From positions 53,282,213-53,346,212 of the forward strand of contig NC_087068.1 in NCBI RefSeq assembly GCF_963678635.1: a stretch of DNA of 64,000 nucleotides. The letters are read 5' to 3'. The translations under genes were made by a program, and so were the position numbers. Positions 32,831-44,501 of the stretch are shown piece after piece. How positions within the stretch are numbered: the first letter of the stretch is position 1; each line of letters begins with the position of its first letter. The stretch comes from Symsagittifera roscoffensis (lineage: Eukaryota > Xenacoelomorpha > Acoela > Convolutidae). The notes under the pieces are model-generated. The model did no database searches, had not been told where the DNA came from, and saw nothing but the letters and a program-made list of their open reading frames with translations.

Positions 32831-35784
32831 AAGTTGTGCATTTAGCAATTGACTTTTGTTTTTACCGGTTTCAGTTTTCAATCTGGTTATCGCAATCGTG
32901 ACAGACGTGTTTTATAAACGGGTTCAAAACTTTTCCGGTTATTACTTTTGTCTACGCAGCCATTTACCAAACGTTACCAGAAGTAAATTTTGGCGCTATT
33001 TGCTTTTCGGAGGCACGAAAAGTTTCGATCCGCTTTTTTTCTGAATTACTTTTAATACAAAACCTCTTTGAAAAGTTTCGAGAAGTTTCATACTTTTTAC
33101 TTTTTTTGGTTTCAAGTTACTGAAATGATGTTTCTTAATGCAAAAGAACGGGGCCATTTTCACTTAAACTGTTCTTGATGACTTTTTTTCCAGGAAAAAG
33201 TCATTAAAATTGTTCGAGCTCAAGTTTTTTTTTGCGGTTTGATTTATGGTTTATTTTTATTTCTACTTCATATTCGTTGTTAAGGCAAACGCCACTATCG
33301 AACAGCAAAAGTGAAAAGGCCACGAAAAACCTGATTGACTTCTAGTTTCAAAAAAGACTTTTTTTAACGTGATGTATTTTTATATTCGATAGTTGAAAAT
33401 TTTCCAATTGTCTCAAAATTTCATTTTTGGCTGATATATTTTTGTATTTGGCGTTTCAACGTAATATATTCAACGTTATGTATTTTTTTATTCGAAAGCT
33501 GAAATTTTTCCAAATGTCTCAAAATTTCTTTTTCGGCAGTTTTGATTTGCTAGCCTTTTTTCATTGTTCAAAAAGAAATGGTTTTGCTGTTTTTCTTTGT
33601 GGTAGCGAAACGGTTTTGCTTTTATTTTTTCACAAGTAGAGGGAGACCTATATGCACTGTTTTTGTTTAGCTGCGAAAAGGTAGATCTATCACATTGATT
33701 CATTGTTCAAACAATGGTTGAAGCTCTGGAGAGTTTCTTTTTATCCTAGAGTGGTGTAAAGGTAGTGAGGTTTGTTTTGTGTTTTTATTACCCTAATCGG
33801 ATTCGAGATTTTTTTTTGCAAATAATTTTTTCACTGAATGTTCAAAATTAAAAATGTAACTTCAGGTCCAGTTCATTGTAAATTCAATTTTTATTGCGTG
33901 TCCGGCACACTTGTTCTGGAAGTAACAATTACGCCTGGGACGGCTAAGGTTTTAGGACCTGTTATGTTTTTCAAACGGGAAATATTCTGTTTCAAAAAAT
34001 TCCGTTTCAGAATATTTTCTTTTTTGTTTGTTTTTATTTGGCCTAATAACTTTTTTCTGCTCAAATGATTTCGGCTCATATTCTGTCGGCTCACTTGATA
34101 AAAGCTGCTTTGGTCGTGTTCTCGAAAGTGTTTGCGAAGCACAGCTTCGCCTCTGTGTTGTAATTTACTAATCTTGGAATTTACTTTGCCGGCTTAGTGA
34201 CTTATTTTTGAGTACTTTCAAGGGAAACATAGTTTTTATCCTTCTCTCTGGATTGCACAAAACGCTAAAAATTGTTATAGAGTTCATAATTTTATATTAT
34301 GACAAAAATTTGTTCGTGTTTTGTTTTTTCTTTTCCTGTTTTTTCCGCTTGATAGGTTTCGGCCTATATAAAGTCGGCTGAATAGCCTCATAATGCGTCT
34401 TTCGAGGAAGTTTATGTGCATGTGTGTGTTTGAGGGTGAGGGGGCTTCAGATGCTGTTTTCACATTCTATTGTCTTCGTATGTATGTTTCAAAACTAGCC
34501 TTGTTCATTTTGATAGAAAGTAGCGGCTTTCTCGTTTTGCATTCGAGTGTCAATGAACGGAGTGAATGCCCTCATTTTTTTCTGGGTTTTAACAAAGTCT
34601 TTAAATGTGATGAAGCTTCCGTATTTTGTTTTTCGCTGTTCGATTTCTGATTTTTTTCTTAGTTAAGTTCAAATAAATATGCTGAAAGGAAGTCAAAATA
34701 CGAAAGTGGCAATGTTACAAAGATCTGAATGAAGTTTAATTTTGAAAATGGATTTCAACTTGAAGTTTTTCTAATAAAATAATTGTCTTTTGATTGGGTA
34801 AATTTCTTAAAATAACGACAAGTTTACAAATTTCTTGAAATTCAAAGAGCCGTAATCTGATGTGTTTTGTTTCATCAAAGTTCTAGCAATTTTGAATTTT
34901 TGAAGGAAGGTTTCATTGAGATTTTAGTTTTTCCGCCCTAATTTTCATCTGATATTTCTACTTAATACGTGTCCATACTTTATACGTGTCCAATTTTGAT
35001 GATGAAAGTATATTGGTCGCGATGATGTTTTTATTTGAACATTATGTTTAAAATTGTTCACGCTCGAGTTTGATTTTTTGCGGTTCAATTCTGTATTAGT
35101 TCAGTCTATTTCCTTTGTTAAAAAGAAGGCCAACTCCCCTGTCAAAAGCAATCTCCCCTGTCGAAAATTGTAAGTCAACGAAAAACTTGATCGAGTTTAA
35201 TTTTGCAAATTGGATTTAAGTTTTAAGATTTTCCAGCGGAATGAAAATTTTTCCTATTGCTCTAGTTTTCTCAAATTGAGTTAATTTTTCATAAATTGTT
35301 CTTGAAATTCAACTTTGATATTCGAAAGCTCAAGTTTAAAAAAATAAAATCACGTCAGTTTTGTTTCTGTTTGCTTGCGTTCCTTGACTTTATTCCAACT
35401 GTCTGTTGGCTATGTTTTAATTTTAAAGAGTAATGAACGCAGCGATTTTTTTCAGGAAAGAGTCTTAAAATTTGTCAAGCTCAATTTTGATTTTTCGTGT
35501 TTTGACTTTTGATTTTATCAAGTTCAGAGCGTTTCCATCGTTAAAAAGAAGGCAAACTCCATTATCGAACAGCAAAAGTTTAAAGGTCACGAAAATTGTG
35601 ATCAACTTCTAATTTCGAAAATGGTGACAATTAATTATCAGATTTCCCAGCGAAATAAAAGTTTTACCAATTAGCAAAAAAGTGTCCATGGTAAATTGTT
35701 CCAAAAATTCCAAGAGCTTTAAGGCCACCTATTTTTTTGTTCGAAATTCAAAAATTTATGGTTTCTGAAAAAAAAACAAGTCTG
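32831..35784 (+). other. Repeat-rich flank behind MARS1, unit 1
   Basis: Several adjoining copies of the GAGTAATGAACG family (about 33170-33420, 34680-34950, 35030-35430 and 35437-35784) lie around a short hairpin motif at 34134-34150 (GCGAAGC-ACA-GCTTCGC, perfect stem). I see no gene here; the short open frames are in repeat sequence. The same content recurs in unit 2. Confidence 0.6.
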
Positions 35785-38700
35785 AAAAGTGTAACATAAA
35801 AAAAAATAAAAGAATATTTGTACCAATCTAAACAGTTCGTTTATACCGTTCGGTTTCTACAGTTAACTAAAACAAAGTTCCTCCCCTTTTTTCAAATGTT
35901 CGGAACAATAACATAACGTAGGAAAAAGTAGACAAGTTATAAAATAGACACGTCATAAAGTAAACAACTACTATATTCACCAATCAGGATCGGAGAGAAC
36001 AAGAAGCAAACTTAAAAAAAATAAATATTAAGTATTTATTTCCTGAGTTTGCTTTCTGTTCTCAATTCTGATTGATTTATATAGTATTTGTCTACTTCTG
36101 GACCGGAATGAAATAAAGGTTTTCTACTTTTTGACAGCACTCCGAACAGTAAGAACTTTTTGTTTAATTTCAGAATATCTCAATTATGAGGAGGGAAAAT
36201 TCAGCAAAAGTAGAAACGTGGGAGTCTTCGGAAACAACGCCCGGGACAGTGGGATCCCTGCTGACGTCTTCCGCTTCTACCTCCTCTTTGTGAGACCCGA
36301 GTCGCAAGACTCCACCTTCTCGTGGGTGGACTTCGCGATAAAGAGCAACACGGAGCTCCTGAACAATCTCGGCAACTTCATCAACCGAGCGTTGAGTTTT
36401 TGTTTTAACAGTTTTAAAGCTGAAGTGCAAGAGATTTCTTCACTTGAAAAGGAGGACGAGGATGTTATTGACAACGTGAACAAAGAGTTGCAGAGCTACA
36501 TTGAATGCATGGAGAAAGTCAGGCTAGTTGTTCTGTGTAGTTTTCTTATGATTTCTCAAGATAGATTTCTTTAGCTCAAAAAATATTTAGCTGTAAAATA
36601 TTGTTTTTAGGATCCGAGATGCTCTGTCGAAAATTCTGAATGTTTCAAGATGGGGCAATGGGTATATTCAGAGTACACAGCCATGGGTACTCAACAAATC
36701 ATCAGAACCCGAAAAGTTTGTTTACAATATTTAAATGTTTTTTTTTAAGATTTCTTTTTTAATAGGTTTATAAAGACTAAAACACAGGTTAAAAGTCAAA
36801 AACGACTTCAAAAAAGTTCTAGAATTTGACATATTATTGCAGGTTTTTACCGATTGAAATTGTTCATCTTCAAGGGAGTGTTTTGTTATTTGCTAGTTTC
36901 TTGAAATTAATTTGGTTGACAGCCTGTAAGACGAAAATGGTCTTTTATGGTGTTTGTTTTTGCTTTTGTATTTTTTTTGAATCCTTCAAAAAAGCATAGA
37001 AATTTGCATACGTTGATATTGGCTTAGCCTCATTGTTTATTTTTTTCAGCAAAGCGAGAGCAGGTGCCATAAACGCGATTTGTGTCAACATCGTTCACAT
37101 CTGTGCTCAGATGTTGGAACCTTTTATGCCCCAGACGGCGTTTGAGATCTTCAACCAGATGGGGTTGTATGCGTCATCAGATGATCAGAATGGACTGCCT
37201 CTTCTGCCTAAGAGTTTCATCAGGGCCATACCTACAGGTTGGTTTTAAAAGTTATGGTATGTTATTAACTAGTTTCCGGAAAAAAACGACAGCACCTTAT
37301 TTATTGTCTGAGAGCTTCACCAGTTAAATTTAATAAGGGGGTATTTAATAGTTGGGGATTTGCAATTCTGGGATTTTAGTCCTGGGAATTTTTTTCCGGT
37401 AGATTTTTGTCCGGAGGGATTTTATGCAGGGGAGTTAATTCCGTGAATTGAAACCTAAATTCTAGCTTAATGTTTTTCCGCTGAAAACAGTGCACCCCAA
37501 TTGTTTCCAAATTTGAGCTAATATTCTTATTTAAGGTCACAAAATTAACAAGCCAGTTCCACTGTTCAAGAAATTGGAGGAAAGTGAAGTTATGAAGTTG
37601 AAAGAGATGTACGGCGGGGCTCAACAGGGAAAGAGTCCGGGGGGCAATACTGGCGGAGGGGCAGCGCTAGTGGGGGTGAATGGGAAAAGTGTTCAGGAGT
37701 TGCAGTCTGCAATCACAGAACAGGTAGTTGGGCTTTAAATGAATAGCTTTAGGGATAGCTAAATTAAACATAGGTCTTGTGAACTGTAATACCGAATAAA
37801 CTTTTAAAAGTTCGGAGAATTTCAAAAGACTGAACCAAACACTAAGTGCAGCAATTCTCAAGCGGTACAAGATTATTATATTAGGCTAATCGAATATTGA
37901 AGTTTAATGGATGAAGACAAAACAAAAAAGTTTGTCTGCCGAAAAAGTATCACCATTTTAGCTTTTTAGCGTAAAGCAATACTGACTAAAAAATAAAACG
38001 TGTTTTCTTGGTTGTTGAAATTCAGTACAAGCTTTTATTTCAGCAATGTTTTAAAAAAGATTTTCCAACAAATAACGAAAATTACCAGTTGAATTGAAGA
38101 ATGTCAAATGATAAATTTATCAATCATAATGTATATGAAGATTATTTCTTTCAAATTAAATAGTTAAATTTTGAACAGGGAGACATTGTGAGGAAATTGA
38201 AAGCGGCGAAGCCACCCGACAAAAAGAAGATAAGCGAAGAGGTGGAGATTTTGAAAAAGTTGAAATCTGACTTTGAGAAAGCGTCGAACGAGGTTAAGGA
38301 GGCCTCAAAAGAGAATAATGCACAAGCAGCTAATCAGAATAAAGCTGAGGATTGTATGCTGAAATGTCCGTATGCTGGCATGTCCGAGGAAACGTTGAAA
38401 AATATGTGCACAGAACAGGTTAAGAAAAACATGAGAATTTATTTCATATGATTTTGAAACTTGTTTTCTGTTAGAAGTGGTCAAGTTATTGAATTTTCGT
38501 TTTTTTTTTCTTTTTTATAAATGTCAATGAACTAAGTGAAGACACTTATTTCTGTCGTTTTTTTTACGCTGATGTTCGTTGTTTTGCGTTTTGAGTTTTT
38601 CTCCAATTGGGTTAGCTTTATGAAAAAAGTGCCATCTCAAAAGTCAATTGAAACAAGTGTTTTTTCTCAAAAACTCGAAACTTGAAAATTTTTCAAAAAA

Positions 38701-41700
38701 TAAATAATTTGTTTGTGTTCTTTAATTTCATCGACACTTCGCCATCTGTATGCTGGCTATTTTTTCGTGAAGCTAACTGCTTTTAAAGAATTGTCACATT
38801 GAACCTCCAAACCAGTAATTATTGGGCAAAAAATGCTTGCGATGAACTTATGTAATAAAAACTCATATTATTTGTTCCGAAAAGTTTGCTTATCCAAACA
38901 GATTCGCATGTTTGAAAACAACAAATAATAATAATAAAAGTGAGGTATGTTTTTGAGTACGAAGTATGTCATAAATTGAGTATGTTGAGTAAATTTGTTG
39001 TATTGGTAGGGGAACAAAGTGAGAGCTTTGAAAGCAGCTAAACCTCAAAACAAAGCTGAAATTTCGGCCCAAGTTGAAATCCTGAAACAATTGAAACCCA
39101 GTTGGTCGTTGCTATGAAAGAAGAGGAAGAAAGGACGGCAACTTACGGAACGGGACCACCTGATCAGAATGGAAAGCAATTGATTGATGGCGATACACCT
39201 GGCGATAAGGATGTGAAAACGAACGTCACTGAAACGGCCAAGCAGTCGTCTCACCAAAGTAAAAGCCCGACAGCTAAATCGGCCGCAAAAGAGGAACGGG
39301 AACCCGAGGTGTTAAAAGCGACAGTTGATGAACAAAATAAAGTAGCAGAAGCAAAGAAAGAAGAAGCTAAAAGGGTGGAGGCGCCACTGAGTCCTGGGTC
39401 CAACGAAAAGAAGGATCCTTTGTCTCCTGAGTCAAGTTGTTCACAGTCAGCATCTGCTTTAGAAACCAGCTTCAGTTCAACTACCAGTGGAGGCTCTTCG
39501 GCAACTTCGGGAACAGAAGGAAGTGCGAAAAAGAAAAAGAAACACAGAAATAAAAAGAAGTGAAAAAATGGTCAGCAAGTTGGAGTTTTCTACTAAATAC
39601 AAATGATTAAAGTGTTTCTTGGCTTAAAAAATGTGAATAAATGCTTGTGTTGGTTACTACGAATGCTTAATGGTTCCAATAACTATGTGACAATATATTT
39701 AAGTTTGTATATGAAATATGAGTAAATATTAACCATTTTTTTTCAATTCTGACGAATCGAGTCTAGTTCTTATTATGCACACAAGTTAAATTCATTTTGT
39801 GTTTAAATCAAGATTTTGACTGCAAAGTTTGCTTTAAAGTGTTAATGAATAGTTTAGTTTTTTTGACAGGATGTGTCGAAATTAAGAAAGCAAATTGAAG
39901 GTCTCGTAGTTTTTTCGAAGTAAGTTGTGCATTTAGCAATTGACTTTTGTTTTTACCGGTTTCAGTTTTCAATCTGGTTATCGCAATCGTGACAGACGTG
40001 TTTTATAAACGGGTTCAAAACTTTTCCGGTTATTACTTTTGTCTACGCAGCCATTTACCAAACGTTACCAGAAGTAAATTTTGGCGCTATTTGCTTTTCG
40101 GAGGCACGAAAAGTTTCGATCCGCTTTTTTTTTCTGAATTACTTTTAATACAAAACCTCTTTGAAAAGTTTCGAGAAGTTTCATACTTTTTACTTTTTTT
40201 GGTTTCAAGTTACTGAAATGATGTTTCTTAATGCAAAAGAACGGGGCCATTTTCACTTAAACTGTTCTTGATGACTTTTTTTCCAGGAAAAAGTCATTAA
40301 AATTGTTCGCGCTCAAGTTTTTTTTTGCGGTTTGATTTATGGTTTATTTTTATTTCTACTTCATATTCGTTGTTAAGGCAAACGCCACTATCGAACAGCA
40401 AAAGTGAAAAGGCCACGAAAAACCTGATTGACTTCTAGTTTAAAAAAAGACTTTTTTTAACGTGATGTATTTTTATATTCGATAGTTGAAAATTTTCCAA
40501 TTGTCTCAAAATTTCATTTTTGGCTGATATATTTTTGTATTTGGCGTTTCAACGTAATATATTCAACGTTATGTATTTTTTTATTCGAAAGCTGAAATTT
40601 TTCCAAATGTCTCAAAATTTCTTTTTCGGCAGTTTTGATTTGCTAGCCTTTTTTCATTGTTCAAAACGAAATGGTTTTGCTGTTTTTCTTTGTGGTAGCG
40701 AAACGGTTTTGCTTTTATTTTTTCACAAGTAGAGGGAGACCTATATGCACTGTTTTTGTTTAGCTGCGAAAAGGTAGATCTATCACATTGATTCATTGTT
40801 CAAACAATGGTTGAAGCTCTGGAGAGTTTCTTTTTATCCTAGAGTGGTGTAAAGGTAGTGAGGTTTGTTTTGTGTTTTTATTACCCTAATCGGATTCGAG
40901 ATTTTTTTTTGCAAATAATTTTTTCACTGAATGTTCAAAATTAAAAATGTAACTTCAGGTCCAGTTCATTGTAAATTCAATTTTTATTGCGTGTCCGGCA
41001 CACTTGTTCTGGAAGTAACAATTACGCCTGGGACGGCTAAGGTTTTAGGACCTGTTATGTTTTTCAAACGGGAAATATTCTGTTTCAAAAAATTCCGTTT
41101 CAGAATATTTTCTTTTTTGTTTGTTTTTATTTGGCCTAATAACTTTTTTCTGCTCAAATGATTTCGGCTCATATTCTGTCGGCTCACTTGATAAAAGCTG
41201 CTTTGGTCGTGTTCTCGAAAGTGTTTGCGAAGCACAGCTTCGCCTCTGTGTTGTAATTTACTAATCTTGGAATTTACTTTGCCGGCTTAGTGACTTATTT
41301 TTGAGTACTTTCAAGGAAAACATAGTTTTTATCCTTCTCTCTGGATTGCACAAAACGCTAAAAATTGTTATAGAGTTCATAATTTTATATTATGACAAAA
41401 ATTTGTTCGTGTTTTGTTTTTTCTTTTCCTGTTTTTTCCGCTTGATAGGTTTCGGCCTATATAAAGTCGGCTGAATAGCCTCATAATGCGTCTTTCGAGG
41501 AAGTTTATGTGCATGTGTGTGTTTGAGGGTGAGGGGGCTTCAGATGCTGTTTTCACATTCTATTGTCTTCGTATGTATGTTTCAAAACTAGCCTTGTTCA
41601 TTTTGATAGAAAGTAGCGGCTTTCTCGTTTTGCATTCGAGTGTCAATGAACGGAGTGAATGCCCTCATTTTTTTCTGGGTTTTAACAAAGTCTTTAAATG

Positions 41701-42879
41701 TGATGAAGCTTCCGTATTTTGTTTTTCGCTGTTCGATTTCTGATTTTTTTCTTAGTTAAGTTCAAATAAATATGCTGAAAGGAAGTCAAAATACGAAAGT
41801 GGCAATGTTACAAAGATCTGAATGAAGTTTAATTTTGAAAATGGATTTCAACTTGAAGTTTTTCTAATAAAATAATTGTCCTTTGATTGGGTAAATTTCT
41901 TAAAATAACGACAAGTTTACAAATTTCTTGAAATTCAAAGAGCCGTAATCTGATGTGTTTTGTTTCATCAAAGTTCTAGCAATTTTGAATTTTTGAAGGA
42001 AGGTTTCATTGAGATTTTCGTTTTTCCGCCCTAATTTTCATCTGATATTTCTACTTAATACGTGTCCATACTTTATACGTGTCCAATTTTGATGATGAAA
42101 GTATATTGGTCGCGATGATGTTTTTATTTGAACATTATGTTTAAAATTGTTCACGCTCGAGTTTGATTTTTTGCGGTTCAATTCTGTATTAGTTCAGTCT
42201 ATTTCCTTTGTTAAAAAGAAGGCCAACTCCCCTGTCAAAAGCAAGCTCCCCTGTCGAAAATTGTAAGTCAACGAAAAACTTGATCGAGTTTAATTTTGCA
42301 AATTGGATTTAAGTTTTAAGATTTTCCAGCGGAATGAAAATTTTTCCTATTGCTCTAGTTTTCTCAAATTGAGTTAATTTTTCATAAATTGTTCTTGAAA
42401 TTCAACTTTGATATTCGAAAGCTCAAGTTTAAAAAAATAAAATCACGTCAGTTTTGTTTCTGTTTGCTTGCGTTCCTTGACTTTATTCCAACTGTCTGTT
42501 GGCTATGTTTTAATTTTAAAGAGTAATGAACGCAGCGATTTTTTTCAGGAAAGAGTCTTAAAATTTGTCAAGCTCAATTTTGATTTTTCGTGTTTTGACT
42601 TTTGATTTTATCAAGTTCAGAGCGTTTCCATCGTTAAAAAGAAGGCAAACTCCATTATCGAACAGCAAAAGTTTAAAGGTCACGAAAATTGTGATCAACT
42701 TCTAATTTCGAAAATGGTGACAATTAATTATCAGATTTCCCAGCGAAATAAAAGTTTTACCAATTAGCAAAAAAGTGTCCATGGTAAATTGTTCCAAAAA
42801 TTCCAAGAGCTTTAAGGCCACCTATTTTTTCGTTCGAAATTCAAAAATTTATGGTTTCTGAAAAAAAAAACAAGTCTGA
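35785..42879 (+). repeat. Segmental tandem duplication, unit 2 (about 7095 bp)
   Basis: Near-identical to 28703-35784. Differences noted by eye include a 10-bp deletion near 36900, a 15-bp insertion near 37365, one base lost near 39096, small homopolymer changes and scattered substitutions. The right edge (CAAGTCTGA at 42871-42879) lies inside a dispersed MITE-like copy that continues past the duplicated segment, so it marks the original downstream breakpoint. Confidence 0.95.
36174..39117 (+). pseudogene. Partial MARS1 duplicate: last six exons, frameshifted
   Basis: Exons: 36174-36522, 36611-36715, 37050-37237, 37536-37723, 38179-38418 and 39010 onward. All splice signals are kept, including the GC donor at 36523. 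There are no 5' exons, so it can be expressed only if the upstream gene is transcribed through and spliced into it. Relative to the first copy, one A is missing near 39096, inside the second WHEP domain. The frame then ends at TGA 39115-39117 after 35 codons of that exon, removing the Ser/Lys-rich tail. The rest of the old frame stays open to 39563. Coding substitutions include Ala to Glu in the KFSKS exon and Thr to Ala in the exon ending at 37237. A sequencing or assembly error at the A-run is possible. Confidence 0.85.
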
Positions 42880-44501
42880 TTTTTTTTCAGTTTCCTCGCG
42901 TTTATTTTTCTTTTGTCAATGAAGATGGCGAAGACAATAATAAATATAATGTTCATTTTTTTTGTTTTTCACATTCAAGTTTGTAGTTTTTCTGTGAAGA
43001 AGCCAAATTACGCTCCCCTCATACAGAAGTTTACATGGCGCAAAAGTTGGGATAGACGTAATGTGGATTTTTTTGTTATAGTTCTCATCAGAATAAACAA
43101 TTTACCTGTGTTAGTTTTATGGAAAACTTTGATGACGAAAAAATTTTCTTGAATTTTAGATAGTCTTAACGTGATATGTATTCTTTTGTAAGTCGAAAGT
43201 CGAGTCGTAAAAAAAATAATTCTAAAAGATTCTTAAAAAACGAAAAATCTTTTGTGATGTTTTTTCTTCGAGTTTCGTTTGTTTTTGGTTTGCTTTTTAA
43301 CTGCAATTTTTCCGACTTTCTGATCGCTACGTTTAATACAAATTTTTTATAATGCGAAGCTTTGTTCTTCATCATTTTATTCAGACTTTTCAAAATGCAA
43401 ATTTTTTGAAAAGAAAAATTTAGGTTGCTTTTCTCTGAATTGATTTTTAAGATCTACTGTTATTATTTTTGATTTATTTTTGAACACCATATTTTCATAG
43501 GCGGACTTTGAGTATAGCCTAGCTTCGTTCAAATTTAACCGTATTACTAAAGAAAAATGAATTAAAGCATTAGTTTGTCCAATTAACTGCATACAAATGC
43601 AATCCGGCATAAAAATGTAAAAACCAATTTTATTTGCGCATTTGCATATTTAATACAGAATTTTTTTCAGAATTAATTTATTCTTGGGAAGGGCATTCTA
43701 CGATAGGTCACTGGGGGGGGGGGATTGGTTGATCCCTTTTTTCCCTAACACACTGAGAACACTTATTTTGTAATTAAATTAATGGTTTTAAAAGAAATGA
43801 AGAATTGATTTAAACGGATATTGAGCACTGTTGGTAGTTCTTCCGTTCCAGAAGGTGCATACTTTTTTCGGGTTGTCACTTTTCTGTAAACAATTTTCTA
43901 GTTGTTTGTTACCTATGTTATTTTGTGGTATCTAGTAAGTTTTTTTACCTCTTGTCTATTACATTACATTATGTGTTACATGTAATTTATTTCGACTTAT
44001 TGAAGCAGCGTTAGTAAGTGGTTTTTCTTGGTTTGCTAAATGGTTTAAAATTATTTTCAAATGTCGATGATTTCAGCAGCAAAATTTCTATTTACCTATT
44101 AATCAGTTTCTTTATAACTGTGTTTGATTAAGCGAGTAATTAAATTATTAAATGTTCCGTTAAAAGTTGTCAAATACCAAGATTTGAATATAATTTGTCT
44201 TCTAAACAATTCATTTGACCGACCAAACTTTCAGAATTATGCTGCCTGATTTAAACAGTCTACAACATCGCGTCACAAAAACAATCAATTGACTAAGCAC
44301 AGCTAACAAATAAAGATGAATCATGCAGATTTTAGCCATCGAACTTCCGTAATCGTTTGTTGCGCCAACTTCAAAACAACCGGACACCTAGTTTTAAGCG
44401 AAGTTGAGTAAACAACATAAAAATAGCTATCTTCCAAACCACTTTTGGTTACCGTTGTTCAAATAATTTACCATAGTTTTGACGTATAAAGAGGTCTAAA
44501 A
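42880..44501 (+). other. Region between the MARS1 duplicate and INPP5F
   Basis: Contains the degenerate right end of a dispersed element (to about 42925) and a G-run at about 43712-43722. I see no gene. A signal-peptide-like open frame near 42913 is discussed among the rejected items. Confidence 0.5.

Larger units (their letters stand above)
28703..35784 (+). repeat. Segmental tandem duplication, unit 1 (7082 bp)
   Basis: The sequence from AAAAGTGTAACATAAA at 28703 recurs at 35785 and stays nearly identical for about 7.1 kb. The unit contains the last six MARS1 exons, the MARS1 3' end and about 3.3 kb of repeat-rich flank. The junction (TCTGA then AAAGTG at 35781-35790) joins the unit's tail to its head with about 1 bp of shared sequence. 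Confidence 0.95.

Noticed and set aside
34363-34390. TATATAAAG as a promoter TATA box
   Set aside because: It lies in dispersed repeat sequence, has an identical duplicate at about 41.46 kb, and no gene starts downstream of either.
42913-43152. Short open frame with a signal-peptide-like N-terminus
   Set aside because: Its start is a TTG, it lies across the decayed end of a dispersed repeat, and it has no homology I recognise, nor splice context.
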